DNA from: Maribacter_C sp047345145
Lineage (GTDB): Bacteria > Bacteroidota > Bacteroidia > Flavobacteriales > Flavobacteriaceae
Reading direction: 5' to 3'
Length of the DNA: 64,000 bases
Assembly: GCF_047345145.1 (NCBI RefSeq)
Contig: NZ_JBLFER010000006.1
Span: forward strand, 1 to 64,000
Translations under genes and position numbers: made by a program
Notes under the pieces: generated by a model
The model's input: the letters and a program-made list of their open reading frames with translations, nothing else
Database searches by the model: none
What the model was told of the DNA's origin: nothing
Shown: piece after piece, positions 6,985 to 15,679 of the stretch
Position numbering within the stretch: position 1 is the first letter of the stretch
Layout: every line of letters starts with the position of its first letter

Positions 6985-7128
6985 TCCCATAACCCTCAAC
7001 CCTCAACCCTTAACCCTCAACCCTCAACCCTTAACCCTTAACCCTCAACCCATAACCCTTAACCCATAACCCTTAACCCTTAACCCATAACCCATAACCC
7101 ATAACCCATAACCCTTGACCCATAACCC
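6985..7128. repeat. Degenerate 7-bp tandem repeat, CCCTNAA type
   Basis: About 20 units of seven bases: a mixture of CCCTCAA, CCCTTAA and CCCATAA, with one CCCTTGA and one extra C near 7020. Read on the other strand it is GGGTTAN, so it looks like a telomere repeat by composition, but it lies inside a bacterial chromosome. It opens a 451-base gap between the epimerase gene and grpE. Confidence 0.95.
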
Positions 7129-7178
7129 AGAAATAAACTTGTTCATGTATTTGTTGATTCAAGAATTTTAATTTTCTT

Positions 7179-7283
7179 AGCCAACAGCCAACAGCCAACA
7201 GCCAACAGCCAACAGCCAACAGCCAACAGCCAACAGCCAACAGCCAACAGCCAACAGCCAACAGCCAACAGCCAACAGCCAAC
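7179..7283. repeat. Perfect 7-bp tandem repeat, AGCCAAC x 15
   Basis: Fifteen exact copies of AGCCAAC span 105 bases, 51 bases after the first heptamer array and about 58 bases before the grpE promoter. The perfection suggests recent slippage or conversion, so copy number probably varies between strains. An open frame runs through both arrays on the minus strand, but it is a by-product of the repeat. Confidence 0.97.
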
Positions 7284-7340
7284 AGTCTTTTCTCTTTATT
7301 CTTTAAGCGAAGCGATCTTTCCTCTTTTTTTAGTGACATT

Positions 7341-7372
7341 TTGACATTTTTAAAGAATTGGCAGTACTTTTG
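7341..7372 (+). promoter_or_regulatory. Promoter of grpE-dnaJ
   Basis: TTGACA (7341-7346) is followed after 18 bases by TACTTTTG (7365-7372), a near-ideal Bacteroidota sigma-A promoter. The leader to the ATG at 7407 is about 30 bases. No CIRCE-type inverted repeat was seen. Confidence 0.75.
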
Positions 7373-7406
7373 CCACCTCAAAATGACGATTAAATAGTAC
7401 AAGCAA

Positions 7407-7967
7407 ATGAGTAAAAAAGATAAAACTGAAGAATTAGAAGATATCATCTCTGATACTGATGTAAATACAGAAGATCAAACAACTGTCGAAGAGCCTGCTG
7501 ATGTTGAGGATGAGCTTAGTGTTGAGGAAAAATTACAGGAAGAACTAGGCAAAGAAAAAGACAAATTTTTACGTCTTTTTGCGGAGTTCGAAAATTATAA
7601 AAAACGCACATCTAAAGAGCGCATGGACTTGTTTAAAACTGCAGGTCAAGAAGTTATTGTCTCGTTGTTGCCCGTAATTGATGATTTTGATCGCGCGATG
7701 AAAGAGCTTGCAAAATCAGAGGACAAAGAAATGTTTAAGGGTGTTGAGTTGATTAGCAATAAGTTCAAAGAAACTCTGAAGAATAAAGGCTTGACAGAAG
7801 TGGAAGCAAAGCAGGGAGATTCCTTTGATGCAGAAATCCACGATGCTATTACACAAATTCCGGCACCTAGTAAGAAATTGAAAGGCAAAATTATTGATGT
7901 AATTGAAAAGGGATATACCCTAGGCGATAAAATTATCCGTCACCCTAAGGTTGTAGTAGGAAACTAA
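7407..7967 (+). CDS. grpE: Nucleotide exchange factor GrpE
   Basis: The 186-residue product has an acidic N-terminal region, a long coiled-coil (about 40-95, with LFAEFENYKKRTSKER) and the C-terminal beta domain ending GYTLGDKIIRHPKVVVGN. This is the standard GrpE plan. It releases ADP from DnaK in the Hsp70 cycle. It lies 14 bases upstream of dnaJ and forms an operon with it. dnaK is not in the window. Confidence 0.96.
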   Translation: MSKKDKTEELEDIISDTDVNTEDQTTVEEPADVEDELSVEEKLQEELGKEKDKFLRLFAEFENYKKRTSKERMDLFKTAGQEVIVSLLPVIDDFDRAMKELAKSEDKEMFKGVELISNKFKETLKNKGLTEVEAKQGDSFDAEIHDAITQIPAPSKKLKGKIIDVIEKGYTLGDKIIRHPKVVVGN

Positions 7968-7981
7968 GTATATAAAATACG

Positions 7982-9100
7982 ATGAAGCAAGATTATTACG
8001 AGATATTAGGGGTTACCAAGAATGCAAGTGCAGCTGAGATTAAAAAGGCATATCGCAAAAAGGCGGTGCAGTACCATCCTGATAAGAATCCGGGAGATGC
8101 GAAGGCAGAAGAGAATTTCAAGAAAGCTGCTGAAGCCTATGAGGTTTTAAGTGATGCCGATAAGAAAGCGCGTTATGACCAATTTGGTCATGCAGCCTTT
8201 GAAGGGGGCGGCGGTTTCGGCGGCGGAGGTATGAACATGGATGATATTTTTAGCCAGTTCGGTGATATCTTCGGAAGTGCCTTCGGTGGCGGAGGTGGCT
8301 TTGGTGGATTTGGCGGTGGCGGTGGCCAACGTCGCGTAAAGGGTAGTAATCTTCGTATTCGCGTAAAGCTTACACTAGAAGAAGTGGCAAATGGGGTAGA
8401 GAAGAAGGTTAAAGTCCGAAGAAAAGTTCAAGCTGACGGTGTTACCTATAAGACTTGTGGTACCTGTGGTGGTAGAGGTCAAGTAACGAAGATTACGAAC
8501 ACTATTTTGGGTAGAATGCAGACAGCTGCAGCCTGTAATGCTTGTGGTGGTAGTGGACAGATTATTGATAAAAGACCAAGTGATGCAGACGGCCAAGGTT
8601 TGAAAGTTGCTGAAGAAACGGTTTCTATTAATATTCCTGCAGGAGTTGAGGAAGGCATGCAATTGAAAGTGCCGAATAAGGGCAATGAAGCTCCGGGTAA
8701 TGGAGTGCCTGGGGATTTGCTTGTTGCCATAGAAACTTTAGACCACGCTACGCTTAAACGTGAAGGTGATAATCTGCATTACGATCTATATATAAGTATT
8801 TCGGAAGCGGTATTAGGTACTTCAAAAGAAATTGACTCCGTAGGCGGACAAGTGCGTATAAAGCTGGAAGCCGGAATTCAATCTGGCAAAATACTTCGTT
8901 TACGCGGAAAAGGTATTTCAAGTCTAAACGGCTACGGAAGTGGTGATTTACTAGTCCACGTCAATGTCTGGACTCCGAAAGAGTTAAATAAAGAGCAAAA
9001 AGAGTTTTTTGAGAAGATGCAGAGCAATGAAAATTTCACGCCAAATCCCGAAAAATCAGACAAATCTTTCTTTGAAAAAGTTAAAGATATGTTCTCTTAA
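7982..9100 (+). CDS. dnaJ: Chaperone DnaJ (Hsp40) with reduced zinc domain
   Basis: The 372-residue protein has a J domain with HPD at 32-34, a Gly/Phe-rich linker (about 74-116), a central cysteine domain and the C-terminal substrate domain. Classical DnaJ has four CxxCxGxG motifs. Here only two remain, CGTCGGRG (159-166) and CNACGGSG (185-192), giving four cysteines and so room for one zinc at most. This reduced form is common among Bacteroidota DnaJ, so it is not a defect. It presents substrates to DnaK and triggers its ATPase. Co-transcribed with grpE; a terminator follows at 9192. Confidence 0.95.
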   Translation: MKQDYYEILGVTKNASAAEIKKAYRKKAVQYHPDKNPGDAKAEENFKKAAEAYEVLSDADKKARYDQFGHAAFEGGGGFGGGGMNMDDIFSQFGDIFGSAFGGGGGFGGFGGGGGQRRVKGSNLRIRVKLTLEEVANGVEKKVKVRRKVQADGVTYKTCGTCGGRGQVTKITNTILGRMQTAAACNACGGSGQIIDKRPSDADGQGLKVAEETVSINIPAGVEEGMQLKVPNKGNEAPGNGVPGDLLVAIETLDHATLKREGDNLHYDLYISISEAVLGTSKEIDSVGGQVRIKLEAGIQSGKILRLRGKGISSLNGYGSGDLLVHVNVWTPKELNKEQKEFFEKMQSNENFTPNPEKSDKSFFEKVKDMFS

Positions 9101-9191
9101 CAGATATTAATTTGGCATTTAAATAAAAAACGTATATTTGAATTAGTATTGGGAAACCAATACTAATTTTCTTTTTCATAGCAATTTTTTT

Positions 9192-9227
9192 CCCATCCTT
9201 GATTCTTTTAAGGGTGGGTTTTGTTTT
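9192..9227 (+). terminator. Rho-independent terminator after dnaJ
   Basis: CCCATCCTT-gattcttttA-AGGGTGGG forms a nine-pair stem with one wobble, followed by TTTTGTTTTTT. The rest of the gap (9228-9436) has no gene. It holds a small CGTTTAGCG repeat near 9407-9423 and a TATCTTTG promoter element at 9437-9444 for the next gene. Confidence 0.8.
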
Positions 9228-9458
9228 TTAGTGAGACTGTATTATAAGCATGCAAAGCATAGCTTAGAATACAAAGTCGAACTAACCCCGCCGAAGGACA
9301 AGGCCTTAAACTTATCTAAGGTGGGTTCTGGAAGTAAATAAATTTTTTCCCTTGACCCTTTTGTTTTTTCGCCAGGAACATTTTTTATTAAAATACGTTT
9401 AGCGTTTAGCGTAAAGCGTACTCAAACTCTTTTATTTATCTTTGGCAAAATTGCTTGC

Positions 9459-10394
9459 ATGAATAACATTTTGGTTACGAAGGAGGTTACCAAACGCTTT
9501 GGGGAACATACCGCCCTTAAAAAAGTCTCTTTAGAAATTCCGAAAAATAGTATCTACGGACTTCTTGGTCCGAACGGAGCAGGAAAAACTACTTTAATTC
9601 GTATTATCAATCAAATTACCTACCCCGATCAAGGAGAAGTGTTTTTTGACGGCGAACTATTGCAACCACATCATATTGCCATGATTGGGTATTTGCCTGA
9701 AGAGAGAGGCTTGTATAAAAGCATGAAAGTGGGGGAACAGGCTTTGTATTTAGCCCAACTAAAAGGCTTGAGCAAATCAGAAGCAAAACAACGCTTAAAA
9801 TATTGGTTTGATCGTTTAGAAATTGGCGATTGGTGGAACAAAAAAATTCAAGAGCTTTCCAAAGGAATGGCTCAAAAAATCCAATTTATTGTTACGGTGC
9901 TTCATGAACCTAAACTCTTAATTTTTGATGAGCCGTTTAGTGGGTTCGACCCTATAAATGCCAACATCATCAAAGACGAAATACTACAATTACGAGATAA
10001 GGGAGCGACCATTATTTTTTCAACTCACCGCATGGAATCTGTTGAGGAGCTTTGCAATCATATTGCACTCATTCACCAATCGGAAAAAATATTAGACGGT
10101 AAACTATCTGATATTAAAAAAGCCTATAAGAGAAATATTTTTGAAGTTGGCGCTCATGTAGATCATGGAGAAGGGGTATTGAATGATTTGCAAGATAAAT
10201 TTGAGATCATAGCATCTGATTATAATTTCGAAGAAAAACAACTGGATTTTAAAATTCAATTACCATCTAGTGATTCTAGTGAACTATTGGCGTATTTATC
10301 GAATAAGGTGAATATCAATCAGTTTATAGAGACGATACCTTCTGCCAATGAAATTTTCATACAAACCGTTCAATCTAAAGATGCTCATGAATAA
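9459..10394 (+). CDS. ABC transporter ATP-binding protein (NatA-like)
   Basis: The 311-residue ATPase shows Walker A LLGPNGAGKTTLIRI near residue 35, signature LSKGMAQKIQF, Walker B LLIFDEPFSGFDP and the switch histidine in FSTHR. The C-terminal third is the extra domain of NatA/DrrA-type exporters. With the permease encoded immediately downstream it should export sodium or a hydrophobic compound; the substrate is not shown by sequence. Promoter element TATCTTTG is 15 bases before the ATG. Confidence 0.9.
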   Translation: MNNILVTKEVTKRFGEHTALKKVSLEIPKNSIYGLLGPNGAGKTTLIRIINQITYPDQGEVFFDGELLQPHHIAMIGYLPEERGLYKSMKVGEQALYLAQLKGLSKSEAKQRLKYWFDRLEIGDWWNKKIQELSKGMAQKIQFIVTVLHEPKLLIFDEPFSGFDPINANIIKDEILQLRDKGATIIFSTHRMESVEELCNHIALIHQSEKILDGKLSDIKKAYKRNIFEVGAHVDHGEGVLNDLQDKFEIIASDYNFEEKQLDFKIQLPSSDSSELLAYLSNKVNINQFIETIPSANEIFIQTVQSKDAHE

Positions 10395-11724
10395 ATTACC
10401 ATTAATCATAAAACGTGAGTATTTGGCTAAGGTGAGGAATAAATCTTTTGTCATAATGACCTTCTTAAGTCCGATTTTGATGGTGGGTATGGTGGTATTG
10501 ATTGCTTATCTTACCGAGTTGAATGATAGTGAAAAACGCATCATTTCTGTTTTAAATGAAAGTGACTATTTCGCTAACGAATTCATGTCCACAGAAAGTA
10601 CAGGATACGTAAATTTTGAAAATATCAGTTTAGAAGCTGCCAAAGACTCTACGGCTAACCTTGGCTATACAGGGCTTTTACATATTCCTTCTGACGGAGA
10701 TTTAGAAATGGTAGCTGCACGATCATTCTTTTATTCCAAAGATGCCGCTAGTACAGCCGTACTAGCTAATATTGAAGATATATTTCAAGAGCGATTGCGG
10801 CAACGAAAACTTCAGAATATGGGAGTTTCTGCTGAAGAATTTGCCCAGATTGATAATGGCTTTGAGATCAATACATCTACCTTTGCTGGCGAGCTAAATT
10901 TAAAAGGAATCAATGAATTGAAAGCTGCTATTGGTGGTGCTTTTGGGTATTTGATAATGATGTTTATTATCATTTATGGGGGCTTTGTGATGCGGAGCGT
11001 TATCGAGGAAAAAACAAGCCGAATTATCGAGGTGATTATTTCCTCAGTAAAACCTTTTCAGCTCATGTTAGGAAAGATAATAGGTACCTCTCTTGCTGGA
11101 ATAACCCAATTTGTCATTTGGATAGTTTCTGCTAGCCTTCTTTTATTGGTAGCATTTGCCATTTTTGGTATCGATCCTGATACGCTGAATCAAGGCCCTG
11201 ATTTAACGGCAGCGATGGGTGATACTATTGGCGGCCCTGTTCCGTCGCCTACCAAGGCTATGGAATATTTTAAAGAACTCTACAAATTACCCTGGGTTAT
11301 GTTGATCCTATTTTTTCTAGTCTATTTCATTCTAGGTTATCTGATATACAGCTCAATTTATGCAGCTATAGGTGCTGCCGTAGATAACGAAACTGATACG
11401 CAGCAATTTATATTTCCAATTATTCTACCCTTAATGTTGGCAATTTATGTTGGTTTCTTTTCCGTTTTTAGCAATCCCCATGGACCAATAGCGGTTGGTT
11501 TTTCCTTATTTCCGTTAACATCACCCATCGTAATGTTAATGCGCTTACCTGGTGGAATAGGAGAAGGAGGAGTTCCTATTTGGCAGTTAGTAACCTCAAT
11601 TGCACTTTTAATAGTTACCTTTATTGGTATCGTTTGGTTAGCTGCCAAAATCTACAGAATTGGTATTTTGATGTATGGCAAAAAACCAAGCTACAGCGAA
11701 CTTTTTAAATGGTTGCGATATTAA
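10387..11724 (+). CDS. ABC transporter permease (NatB-like, ABC-2 type)
   Basis: The 445-residue membrane protein has an N-terminal helix (FVIMTFLSPILMVGMVVLIAYL), a large extracytoplasmic domain (about 45-190) and a C-terminal group of five helices, as in the ABC2_membrane_3 family. The start chosen, ATG 10387 (MNKLPLIIKREYLAKVRNKS), overlaps the stop of the ATPase gene by eight bases, a sign of translational coupling. An ATG at 10381 is also possible. It forms the exporter with the preceding ATPase. The next gene, an MscS channel, begins one base after its stop codon. Confidence 0.9.
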   Translation: MNKLPLIIKREYLAKVRNKSFVIMTFLSPILMVGMVVLIAYLTELNDSEKRIISVLNESDYFANEFMSTESTGYVNFENISLEAAKDSTANLGYTGLLHIPSDGDLEMVAARSFFYSKDAASTAVLANIEDIFQERLRQRKLQNMGVSAEEFAQIDNGFEINTSTFAGELNLKGINELKAAIGGAFGYLIMMFIIIYGGFVMRSVIEEKTSRIIEVIISSVKPFQLMLGKIIGTSLAGITQFVIWIVSASLLLLVAFAIFGIDPDTLNQGPDLTAAMGDTIGGPVPSPTKAMEYFKELYKLPWVMLILFFLVYFILGYLIYSSIYAAIGAAVDNETDTQQFIFPIILPLMLAIYVGFFSVFSNPHGPIAVGFSLFPLTSPIVMLMRLPGGIGEGGVPIWQLVTSIALLIVTFIGIVWLAAKIYRIGILMYGKKPSYSELFKWLRY

Positions 11725-11725
11725 A

Positions 11726-12595
11726 ATGGAGAATCTCGAAAATGCTGTAAGGGCCATAAAGGATTTCTTGACATACCGTATTTACGATACTGATACGGTG
11801 CATCTCACCATCGGCACATTTCTTACGATTGTTATTGCAATAATTGCAGTAACCTATATTTTGAAACTAGTTCACCGTTTGGTTACGGCTAAACTACCAG
11901 AAGAAGATAAGAACAAGTTTATAAGCATCTTCGGCTTTCTAAAGTACCTCTTCTACATTCTTGCAGTGGTTACCATTTTACACTCGTCTGGTGTCAATCT
12001 CACCGTTTTACTTACGGCATCAGCAGCCCTATTTGTTGGTTTGGGTTTTGCACTCCAGTATTTGTTTCAAGATATTATTTCCGGAATTTTAATCATCTTA
12101 GATCAGTCATTGCATGTCGGAGATATCATTGAAGTAGAAAATAAAGTGGGGCGTGTTTTTGAAATCCGTCTGCGAACCACTAGAGCATTGACTCGTGATG
12201 ATAAGGTATTGGTGATTCCCAATCATAAATTCTTAACGGATAGCATTTATAACTATACCCAAAATCATAAAACCACCAGAGAGTCTATTAAAATTGGTGT
12301 CGCCTATGGTAGTGATGTCAAATTGGTCACTCAATTACTTGAAGAAGTTGCGAATGAACAACAGGGAGTACTTAAAAGTCCGAAGTCTTTTGTGCTTTTC
12401 GAAGATTTTGGAGATTCTGCATTGCTATTTTCGTTGAACTACTATATTACCGATAGTTTTAGTGATCCAAAGATGAAAAGTGAAATGCGCTATAGAATTG
12501 ACACAAAATTTAGAGCGCATAACATCAGTATTCCTTTTCCTCAAAGAGATGTGCATCTATTTCAAAAGAACTATCGCTTAAAGACTAATTCATGA
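11726..12595 (+). CDS. Small-conductance mechanosensitive channel (MscS family)
   Basis: The 289-residue protein has three N-terminal helices (about 24-45, 62-82, 86-110) and the pore/beta region GLGFALQYLFQDIISGI then GDIIEVENKVGRVFEI, ending with the alpha-beta C-terminal domain. It releases solutes under hypo-osmotic stress in the inner membrane. The ATG at 11726 is one base after the stop of the permease gene, so it is part of the same operon. A longer frame from 11675 overlaps the permease and adds no family-like residues. Confidence 0.92.
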   Translation: MENLENAVRAIKDFLTYRIYDTDTVHLTIGTFLTIVIAIIAVTYILKLVHRLVTAKLPEEDKNKFISIFGFLKYLFYILAVVTILHSSGVNLTVLLTASAALFVGLGFALQYLFQDIISGILIILDQSLHVGDIIEVENKVGRVFEIRLRTTRALTRDDKVLVIPNHKFLTDSIYNYTQNHKTTRESIKIGVAYGSDVKLVTQLLEEVANEQQGVLKSPKSFVLFEDFGDSALLFSLNYYITDSFSDPKMKSEMRYRIDTKFRAHNISIPFPQRDVHLFQKNYRLKTNS

Positions 12596-12614
12596 TTGCT
12601 GTCGTTTAATTGCT

Positions 12615-13493
12615 ATGAAGCAACATTTTTTTTGTGCTTTCCTATTTTTTCTGATAAGCTGCTTCGCATTATCACAAACTCCTGACCTTCTTCGTTTGGA
12701 ATACACCGCAATACCTGAAAACAAATCAGGAATACGCACCAATCGTTACCGAGCTGTTTTAAATGTACCATTCAAAATCAAAACGCATAATTACTTGGTA
12801 ATAGGTGCGGAATACAACAAATATGACTTTCGCGTGGGGCAACAACTTCCTTTTAATACAAGTACCTTAGAGCGCCTTCATATCGTTGACTTTAACTTGG
12901 GATATTCTTTTAAATGGAATGAAACCTGGCGTTTTATCGGAGCCGTTCAACCTCGTTTGGCGTCCAATTTTGTTCTAGGTATTATTGACAACAATGATTT
13001 TAGGGTAAATCTTTCAGGGGTTATGATGAAAGAAAAAAAAGATATTGAGAAGCCTTTCCGATTAATCGTTGGACTGTCTTTCAACAGTGCTACAGGATTA
13101 CCATTTCCTTTGCCTGTCGTAAATTATTACAAAAGATTTCATCCGAATTGGTCTTATACCATAGGAATTCCTAGACAAGATTTTAAGTATCATAGCAATT
13201 CTGGGAAGCATGTATTACAAGCGGCATTATTTTTGGATGGTTATTTTATAAATATTCAAAATGATGTGCTATTGCCAGGCAATGCTGTTGGAGAGTCAAT
13301 TTCCCTATCAGCTTTGGTAAGTGCTGTAGGGTATCAATATAAGTTCACTAAGGAAATATCACTTTACGCACTTTTTGGGTATTCGCTTTTACAAGAAGGA
13401 CTTATCAGAGATGGGAATAGAAATAGCGCGTTTACACTAAATGATAAAGGAAATATTTATCTTAGAACAGGATTTAAAATAGGAATTTTTTAA
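12615..13493 (+). CDS. DUF6268 outer-membrane beta-barrel protein
   Basis: The 292-residue protein has a signal peptide (MKQHFFCAFLFFLISCFALSQ) and then alternating amphipathic strands throughout, with an aromatic last strand (IYLRTGFKIGIF). This is the form of small Bacteroidota barrels of the DUF6268 family. Function unknown. It lies 19 bases after the MscS gene in the same direction and may be in the same transcript. The cysteine in LISC could also mimic a lipobox, but the fit to a barrel is better. Confidence 0.8.
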   Translation: MKQHFFCAFLFFLISCFALSQTPDLLRLEYTAIPENKSGIRTNRYRAVLNVPFKIKTHNYLVIGAEYNKYDFRVGQQLPFNTSTLERLHIVDFNLGYSFKWNETWRFIGAVQPRLASNFVLGIIDNNDFRVNLSGVMMKEKKDIEKPFRLIVGLSFNSATGLPFPLPVVNYYKRFHPNWSYTIGIPRQDFKYHSNSGKHVLQAALFLDGYFINIQNDVLLPGNAVGESISLSALVSAVGYQYKFTKEISLYALFGYSLLQEGLIRDGNRNSAFTLNDKGNIYLRTGFKIGIF

Positions 13494-13538
13494 AAGAGAT
13501 TTCCGCCTTCGCGGGAATGAAAATAAAAACGATTACTT

Positions 13539-14702
13539 ATGTCAAAAATATTAGTCATTGAAGATGAAGCAGCCATTAGAAGGGTATTAGTAAAAATTCT
13601 TTCCGAAGAAAGTGATACCTATCAACTTGAAGAAGCTGAAGATGGATTAAAGGGGATAGAAGCTGTCAAAAACAATGATTACGATTTAGTGCTTTGTGAT
13701 ATAAAAATGCCCAAAATGGATGGGGTAGAGGTTTTAGAAGCTGCTAGAAAAATTAAACCTGAAATTCCATTTATAATGATTTCTGGTCATGGTGATCTAG
13801 ACACTGCTGTTAATACAATGAGAGCAGGCGCTTTTGATTATATCTCTAAACCGCCAGATTTGAATCGACTTTTGACAACAGTTCGAAATGCTTTAGATCG
13901 TAAAGAACTGGTAGTTGAAAATAAAATTCTTAAGAAAAAGGTTAGTAAGAACTATGAAATGGTAGGTGATAGCAAAGAGATCGGCGCTATCAAAGATATG
14001 ATTGAAAAAGTAGCTCCGACTGACGCAAGAGTGTTAATTACAGGCTCAAACGGAACAGGTAAAGAGTTAGTGGCACATTGGCTGCATGAAAAGAGTCCTA
14101 GAAGTTCAGCTCCCTTTATTGAGGTGAATTGTGCCGCGATTCCTTCAGAGTTAATTGAGAGTGAATTATTCGGACATGTAAAAGGAGCTTTTACCTCTGC
14201 GGTAAAAGACAGAGCAGGTAAGTTTGAAGCTGCCAATAAAGGAACTATTTTTTTAGATGAAATAGGAGATATGAGTCTATCAGCGCAAGCGAAAGTTTTG
14301 CGTGCCCTTCAAGAAAGTAAAATTTCAAGAGTTGGTTCAGATAAGGACATTAAAGTAGATGTTCGCGTACTTGCGGCAACGAACAAAGATTTAAAAAAGG
14401 AAATTGCTGACGGTAAATTTAGAGAAGATTTATATCATAGACTCGCTGTGATTTTGATCAAAGTACCGGCACTAAATGATCGAAGAGACGATATTCCTTT
14501 GTTAATCAATCATTTTGCGAATAAAATCACCAGTGAGCAAGGTGTCGCTAAGAAGAATTTTTCTGATAAGGCAATTAAGTTGCTAAAAGCTTATGACTGG
14601 ACAGGTAACATCAGAGAGCTTCGAAATGTAGTTGAAAGGCTAATCATTTTAGGGGGCAGCGAGGTGACAGAAGAAGACGTGAAGCTATTTGCTAGTAAGT
14701 GA
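13539..14702 (+). CDS. NtrC-type response regulator lacking a DNA-binding tail
   Basis: The 387-residue protein has a receiver domain (1-120, phosphorylation D54 in LVLCDIKMPKMDG) and a sigma-54 AAA+ domain (about 140-375) with Walker A GSNGTGKE (169-176), Walker B FLDEIGDM and the arginine-finger region. Two features are odd. The sigma-54 contact loop is GAFTSA (216-221) instead of GAFTGA. The protein ends at VTEEDVKLFASK, just after the AAA+ domain, so the Fis-type helix-turn-helix is missing. I believe similar short forms exist across Flavobacteria. The partner kinase is not adjacent. Confidence 0.9.
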   Translation: MSKILVIEDEAAIRRVLVKILSEESDTYQLEEAEDGLKGIEAVKNNDYDLVLCDIKMPKMDGVEVLEAARKIKPEIPFIMISGHGDLDTAVNTMRAGAFDYISKPPDLNRLLTTVRNALDRKELVVENKILKKKVSKNYEMVGDSKEIGAIKDMIEKVAPTDARVLITGSNGTGKELVAHWLHEKSPRSSAPFIEVNCAAIPSELIESELFGHVKGAFTSAVKDRAGKFEAANKGTIFLDEIGDMSLSAQAKVLRALQESKISRVGSDKDIKVDVRVLAATNKDLKKEIADGKFREDLYHRLAVILIKVPALNDRRDDIPLLINHFANKITSEQGVAKKNFSDKAIKLLKAYDWTGNIRELRNVVERLIILGGSEVTEEDVKLFASK

Positions 14703-14791
14703 TACTCTTTTAGCAAAGACGATATTTCAAGAAAATAAGAAAAGTTCTTTTTGTAAAGACTGAAATAAATCATTGGTTAGCTAACGGCCGA

Positions 14792-15481
14792 CTATTTTGA
14801 TATTCCACAGTCTCCCAGACGCGCGAGTGCTTCTTCAGTAATTTCTTTTGTTCGCAGATTATAGTATTTTTTACCTTCCGAAAGATTGGAAGTTAATAAG
14901 CGTTCTTCACAACGTATATAGACGGTATTTGCGAAAGCCCTCGCTTCTAGACAATTTACAGATTCAATTACCTTATTAATAGATTGTCTATAATTTTCCA
15001 ATGAAATATCAATTTGTTGATGCAATTGGGTTTCTTTTGCTTCCTTAGCTATTAAGGGATCTTCGATTTCGGTACTTATTTCAAACTTCTTTGCCGAAAA
15101 CTCAGCATCATGCATTTCGTGCTGTTCCAGATTATCTACAGCATCCAAAATTTGCTCCAATGCTTCTTGTAAAAGTATTTTTGTACCATTTAAAGAGGTG
15201 GCTTTTGTTGCTGCCTTAAGATTTATAAGACTTTCCTCAATGTTAATCTCTGCGTCTTCGCAACCACAATCGTTAAAACGGTTTGTAGAAGTTTGAATTA
15301 CTTTGATTGCCTTGTAGGTGTAGAATCTTGATTTGTTAATATCAGAGGTCTCCAGAGCTTCTTCTGTTCGTGCTTTGACATAATTCAGATTTGAGCCTGC
15401 ATAATTACAAGCTTCACTCGTAGTAAACGAAGAGAGAAGGACAATTGCTATAGCAAATAGCATTACATAAAGAGTCTTCAT
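14792..15481 (-). CDS. Exported helical protein of unknown function
   Basis: The 229-residue product has a signal peptide (MKTLYVMLFAIAIVLLSSFTTSEA) and a largely helical body. Cysteines occur in EACNYAG, NDCGCEDAE, NCLEARA and IRCEER, probably as periplasmic disulfides. I recognise no domain. It is monocistronic and convergent with the response regulator gene. The palindrome TTAGCTAA at 14777-14784, between the two stop codons, is not a convincing terminator. Confidence 0.75.
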   Translation of the reverse strand: MKTLYVMLFAIAIVLLSSFTTSEACNYAGSNLNYVKARTEEALETSDINKSRFYTYKAIKVIQTSTNRFNDCGCEDAEINIEESLINLKAATKATSLNGTKILLQEALEQILDAVDNLEQHEMHDAEFSAKKFEISTEIEDPLIAKEAKETQLHQQIDISLENYRQSINKVIESVNCLEARAFANTVYIRCEERLLTSNLSEGKKYYNLRTKEITEEALARLGDCGISK

Positions 15482-15679
15482 AGCGTAGGTTTTGGTCGTA
15501 ATATTTTGGGAATATCACTACATGTAAAATTAAAAAATGTATGTGTTTGAAACCTACTTTTTTCGACGGAACACCCTCAATTTCAGGTAATTCGGGCAAA
15601 CAGATTTTTATGTCCGATGAATGGCCATTTTTTTTAACATTTTCAGCGTTTCACCGATAAAATATTTTATCTTTTGCCC

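Noticed and set aside
6985..7283. CRISPR array or telomere
   Set aside because: Units are seven bases with no spacers, and the sequence is internal to a bacterial chromosome.
7073..7447. Minus-strand open frame with repeated AVGCWLL units
   Set aside because: It is produced by the AGCCAAC array, whose 7-base unit repeats in frame every 21 bases; it overlaps the grpE start and has no other sign of coding.
14774..14790. TTAGCTAACGG as an attC end or terminator
   Set aside because: It is a short palindrome with no T-run and no partner arm.
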